The notes under the pieces were generated by a model. That model was not told the DNA's origin. It did no database searches and was given only the letters and a program-made list of their open reading frames with translations. Below, piece by piece: positions 62,200-64,000 of a stretch of DNA of 64,000 nt. Origin of the DNA: Gemmataceae bacterium (GTDB lineage Bacteria > Planctomycetota > Planctomycetia > Gemmatales > Gemmataceae); the NCBI GenBank assembly GCA_009697105.1, contig SIAQ01000007.1:1-64000 (forward strand), written 5' to 3'. Positions within the stretch are counted from its first letter, which is position 1, and each line of letters starts with the position of its first letter. Both the position numbers and the translations under genes were made by a program.

Positions 62200-64000
62200 T
62201 CACGCCAGCCGTAGTAATTTGCGTGCCAGCCATTCGATACCGAGCAGGCTGACAAGCGTCATCATCACAAAAGAAAGCTGCACGGGCAGATACTCGCTGA
62301 GCAGGTCGCTGAAGAAAAAATCGACGCCGACGATTCCCATCGAAAGCGCGAAACAGATGCCGAAAAAAGCGAGCGCGTTGAGCGGTTGCCTCATGATGAG
62401 GAGAAGCACCACGCCAATCAATCCGATGACGAGGGGCATCAGGATTGCCAGCCATTTCGCGGATAGCTCGGGCAGGCCGGTGTCACCGCCCTGGTCCCAC
62501 AAGCGTTCAAACTTGCCCTTGGTCGTTTCCATTTTCGGCGGCACGGGCTGGATGCACTTCGCCACCGCGTCGGCGTTTTGCAGCGGGAAGAACAATCGCT
62601 TTACGCCGCGATCACCGACGCCCGGCGCATCGACGGGAATCTGTATCGCCGACTCGATTTCCTTGCGCACCGCCGCCGGCAGCTTTTGGATGAACGGCCC
62701 GGCATCGCTTGAAAGCTGATAGAGGTAGCCAAAGTTGGTGCGGACGTTATCCATTTCCGGGTTCGGTTTGCGTACGATGACGTTTTGTCGCAGTGTCTCG
62801 TTAGTTCCCGGAACCGGCAGGCGGAATTCGTATTCGCCCGGTTCCGTCAGGCGGAACGTCTCCTGAAAGTAACCACGCCAGTCGTCGTCGCTGGGTTTCG
62901 GTTTCAAGTCGAACTTGCCGGTTTCGCCCTTGTCTTCTTGGAGCTTGTCGATCTTCTTGACAAACACCGTCGGCGTGAGGTCACGCGACAAAGCGAGCAG
63001 ATCCTTGCCCTTCAAATGGGCTTCCACCAAGATTGGCCCAACGGGCACAGATCGCGCGATCAGCAGTCGGCCGTATTTCTTTTGTTGCGTGGCCCCAGCG
63101 GCGACGTAGCGGGCCATCTTGATCCATAGGCGTTCGTGGTAGCCGTCTTTAAACGACCGCAGCCGCCAGAACTCGCCTGAACCGACATAGAGCGTCTTGC
63201 CCGAACCGACGCGCATTGACACGAGGAACGGCTGCTCGTCCTTGCCCGAATTGATGCGTGCCTCCTTCGGCCCCGCAAACGTTGCGATCACGGATGAATC
63301 GGGCTTCAATCGTTCGACAGGGTAGAAGGTGTAGACACCACGTCTCGGCCGTGCGGTTCCATCGGTTGGGCCTTTATAGTTTTCTTCGTTCCAGAAGAAG
63401 GCGTTCCAACCTGCCGTCGGCGACTCGCCGGCCTCGTCGAGTTTGAGAAAGTCGAACTGTTTCGCCGCCGGCGAGAAATTCAACGCATAAGGCCTACTCG
63501 AATCATGGCCAAGCCCCGATCCGGGCAAACCCAGCGCGTGCAGGCGGCTATCCTTCAGGACGACGGGATAGATCGCCAGCAGGGCATTGATGTCACGGCC
63601 GGCAGGTCGTGCGAGCTGGAACGAATGCACCGGCCCAGCGACAAATATGACGCCGCCCGAATGTGTCTCCACCCATTCCTTGAGGTTCTTGAGTTGCTTG
63701 TCGCTCAGCTTCGACCAGTCGGGATCGAAGGCGATGATGATGTCATGATCCGTCAAGCTCATATGCTTTTGGCCGAGGTTCACACCGATCGTGTTTGGGA
63801 AATCGCTGAGCATGCGCTCGGCTTCGACGTCCTGATCGACATGGTCCTCGCGGCCATTTTGCAGGCAGACGCACATCTCCATGCGTTTCTCGCTCATCTC
63901 ACGGAAGATAATGGTGCGGAGGAACTGATACTCACGCGTCGCTCCGCTGGCGAACAATAGCACGCGCAACGCCCGCTTCTGAATCTGCACCTTTACGGGA
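62200..64000 (-). CDS. Large membrane protein with glutamine-amidotransferase-like domain, partial (5' end outside the window)
   Basis: The frame is open to the right edge; the GTG at 63990 is probably not the true start. The visible residues begin PVKVQIQKRALRVLLFASGATREYQFLRTIIF. This resembles the amidotransferase-like (GATase1-like) part of BatA/VWA-type membrane proteins. THSGGVIFVAGPVHS and LALSR-type segments follow, then a beta-rich domain. Three membrane helices lie at the C-terminus (AILMPLVIGLIGVVLLLIM, AFFGICFALSMGIVGVDFFF). It is the first visible gene of the set reaching to 54692. In related genomes such genes often stand next to MoxR and DUF58 genes; here those would lie outside the window. 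Confidence 0.75.
   Translation of the reverse strand, partial: PVKVQIQKRALRVLLFASGATREYQFLRTIIFREMSEKRMEMCVCLQNGREDHVDQDVEAERMLSDFPNTIGVNLGQKHMSLTDHDIIIAFDPDWSKLSDKQLKNLKEWVETHSGGVIFVAGPVHSFQLARPAGRDINALLAIYPVVLKDSRLHALGLPGSGLGHDSSRPYALNFSPAAKQFDFLKLDEAGESPTAGWNAFFWNEENYKGPTDGTARPRRGVYTFYPVERLKPDSSVIATFAGPKEARINSGKDEQPFLVSMRVGSGKTLYVGSGEFWRLRSFKDGYHERLWIKMARYVAAGATQQKKYGRLLIARSVPVGPILVEAHLKGKDLLALSRDLTPTVFVKKIDKLQEDKGETGKFDLKPKPSDDDWRGYFQETFRLTEPGEYEFRLPVPGTNETLRQNVIVRKPNPEMDNVRTNFGYLYQLSSDAGPFIQKLPAAVRKEIESAIQIPVDAPGVGDRGVKRLFFPLQNADAVAKCIQPVPPKMETTKGKFERLWDQGGDTGLPELSAKWLAILMPLVIGLIGVVLLLIMRQPLNALAFFGICFALSMGIVGVDFFFSDLLSEYLPVQLSFVMMTLVSLLGIEWLARKLLRLA

Noticed and set aside
1-64000. rRNA, tRNA, riboswitch or phage genes
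   Set aside because: I scanned the intergenic gaps by eye and found no cloverleaf, rRNA core or recognised riboswitch; gaps are mostly palindromes. A covariance-model search would be decisive.

Overview
The window looks like a chromosomal segment of a planctomycete, most likely from the Gemmataceae. The basis is family-level: a double-length UvrA, a BBP7-type outer-membrane protein, a DUF1570-like secreted protein, many signal-peptide proteins of unknown function, a Ser/Thr kinase, ECF-type sigma factors with a membrane-bound partner, and GC-rich DNA full of palindromic repeats between genes. I saw no rRNA, tRNA, CRISPR array, transposase, integrase or phage gene. The region is mostly ordinary chromosome carrying housekeeping genes (accA, uvrA, rsmA, riboflavin synthase, phosphatidylserine synthase, lysA) among lineage-specific secreted proteins.

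Layout. 1-1609: two related secreted proteins. 1770-4959: a His-rich permease fused to a TIGR03943-like domain, followed by a Zn/Mn ABC permease, probably a metal-homeostasis pair. 5050-9822: a class III aminotransferase, a broken kptA, a Gfo/Idh/MocA oxidoreductase and a soluble Ser/Thr kinase. 9913-12567: two secreted proteins and accA. 12705-14571: an ECF sigma factor and a membrane protein resembling its anti-sigma factor. 14874-21971: a tandem UvrA of 2365 residues with a duplicated C-terminal module. 22045-23690: a DUF4198-type protein coupled to a CbiM-like protein. 23675-32369: a sigma-like protein, a Tat-exported TIM-barrel protein, a penicillin-acylase-family enzyme, a Nudix hydrolase, a large secreted protein, a frameshifted zinc-ribbon protein, a DsbD-N-like protein and an ACT-like protein. 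32749-36543: a DUF1570-like protein and BBP7. 36654-40884: rsmA, ribE, pssA, lysA. 41009-47816: a secreted protein with degenerate receiver-like domains, a subtilase, and a frameshifted SGNH hydrolase. 47842-54340: three HtrA-like proteins, one with a full catalytic triad and two without, and an NPCBM-like protein. 54692 to the right edge: four genes for large membrane or coiled-coil proteins.

The most unusual layer is the palindromes. I found more than twenty inverted repeats of about 26-112 nt, in at least six sequence families. Most intergenic gaps of about 100 nt hold exactly one. Several lie inside reading frames: four palindromic or repetitive blocks and one short tandem repeat sit in uvrA without breaking it, and one perfect 62-nt palindrome forms the linker between its two halves. 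This resembles the in-frame palindromic elements described in Rickettsia, but the sequences are different.

Four loci (kptA, the zinc-ribbon protein, the SGNH hydrolase and a small Cys-rich ORF) carry apparent frameshifts. Three are single-base, which could mean recent decay or errors in a draft sequence. All assignments rest on reading motifs by eye; no database search was run.
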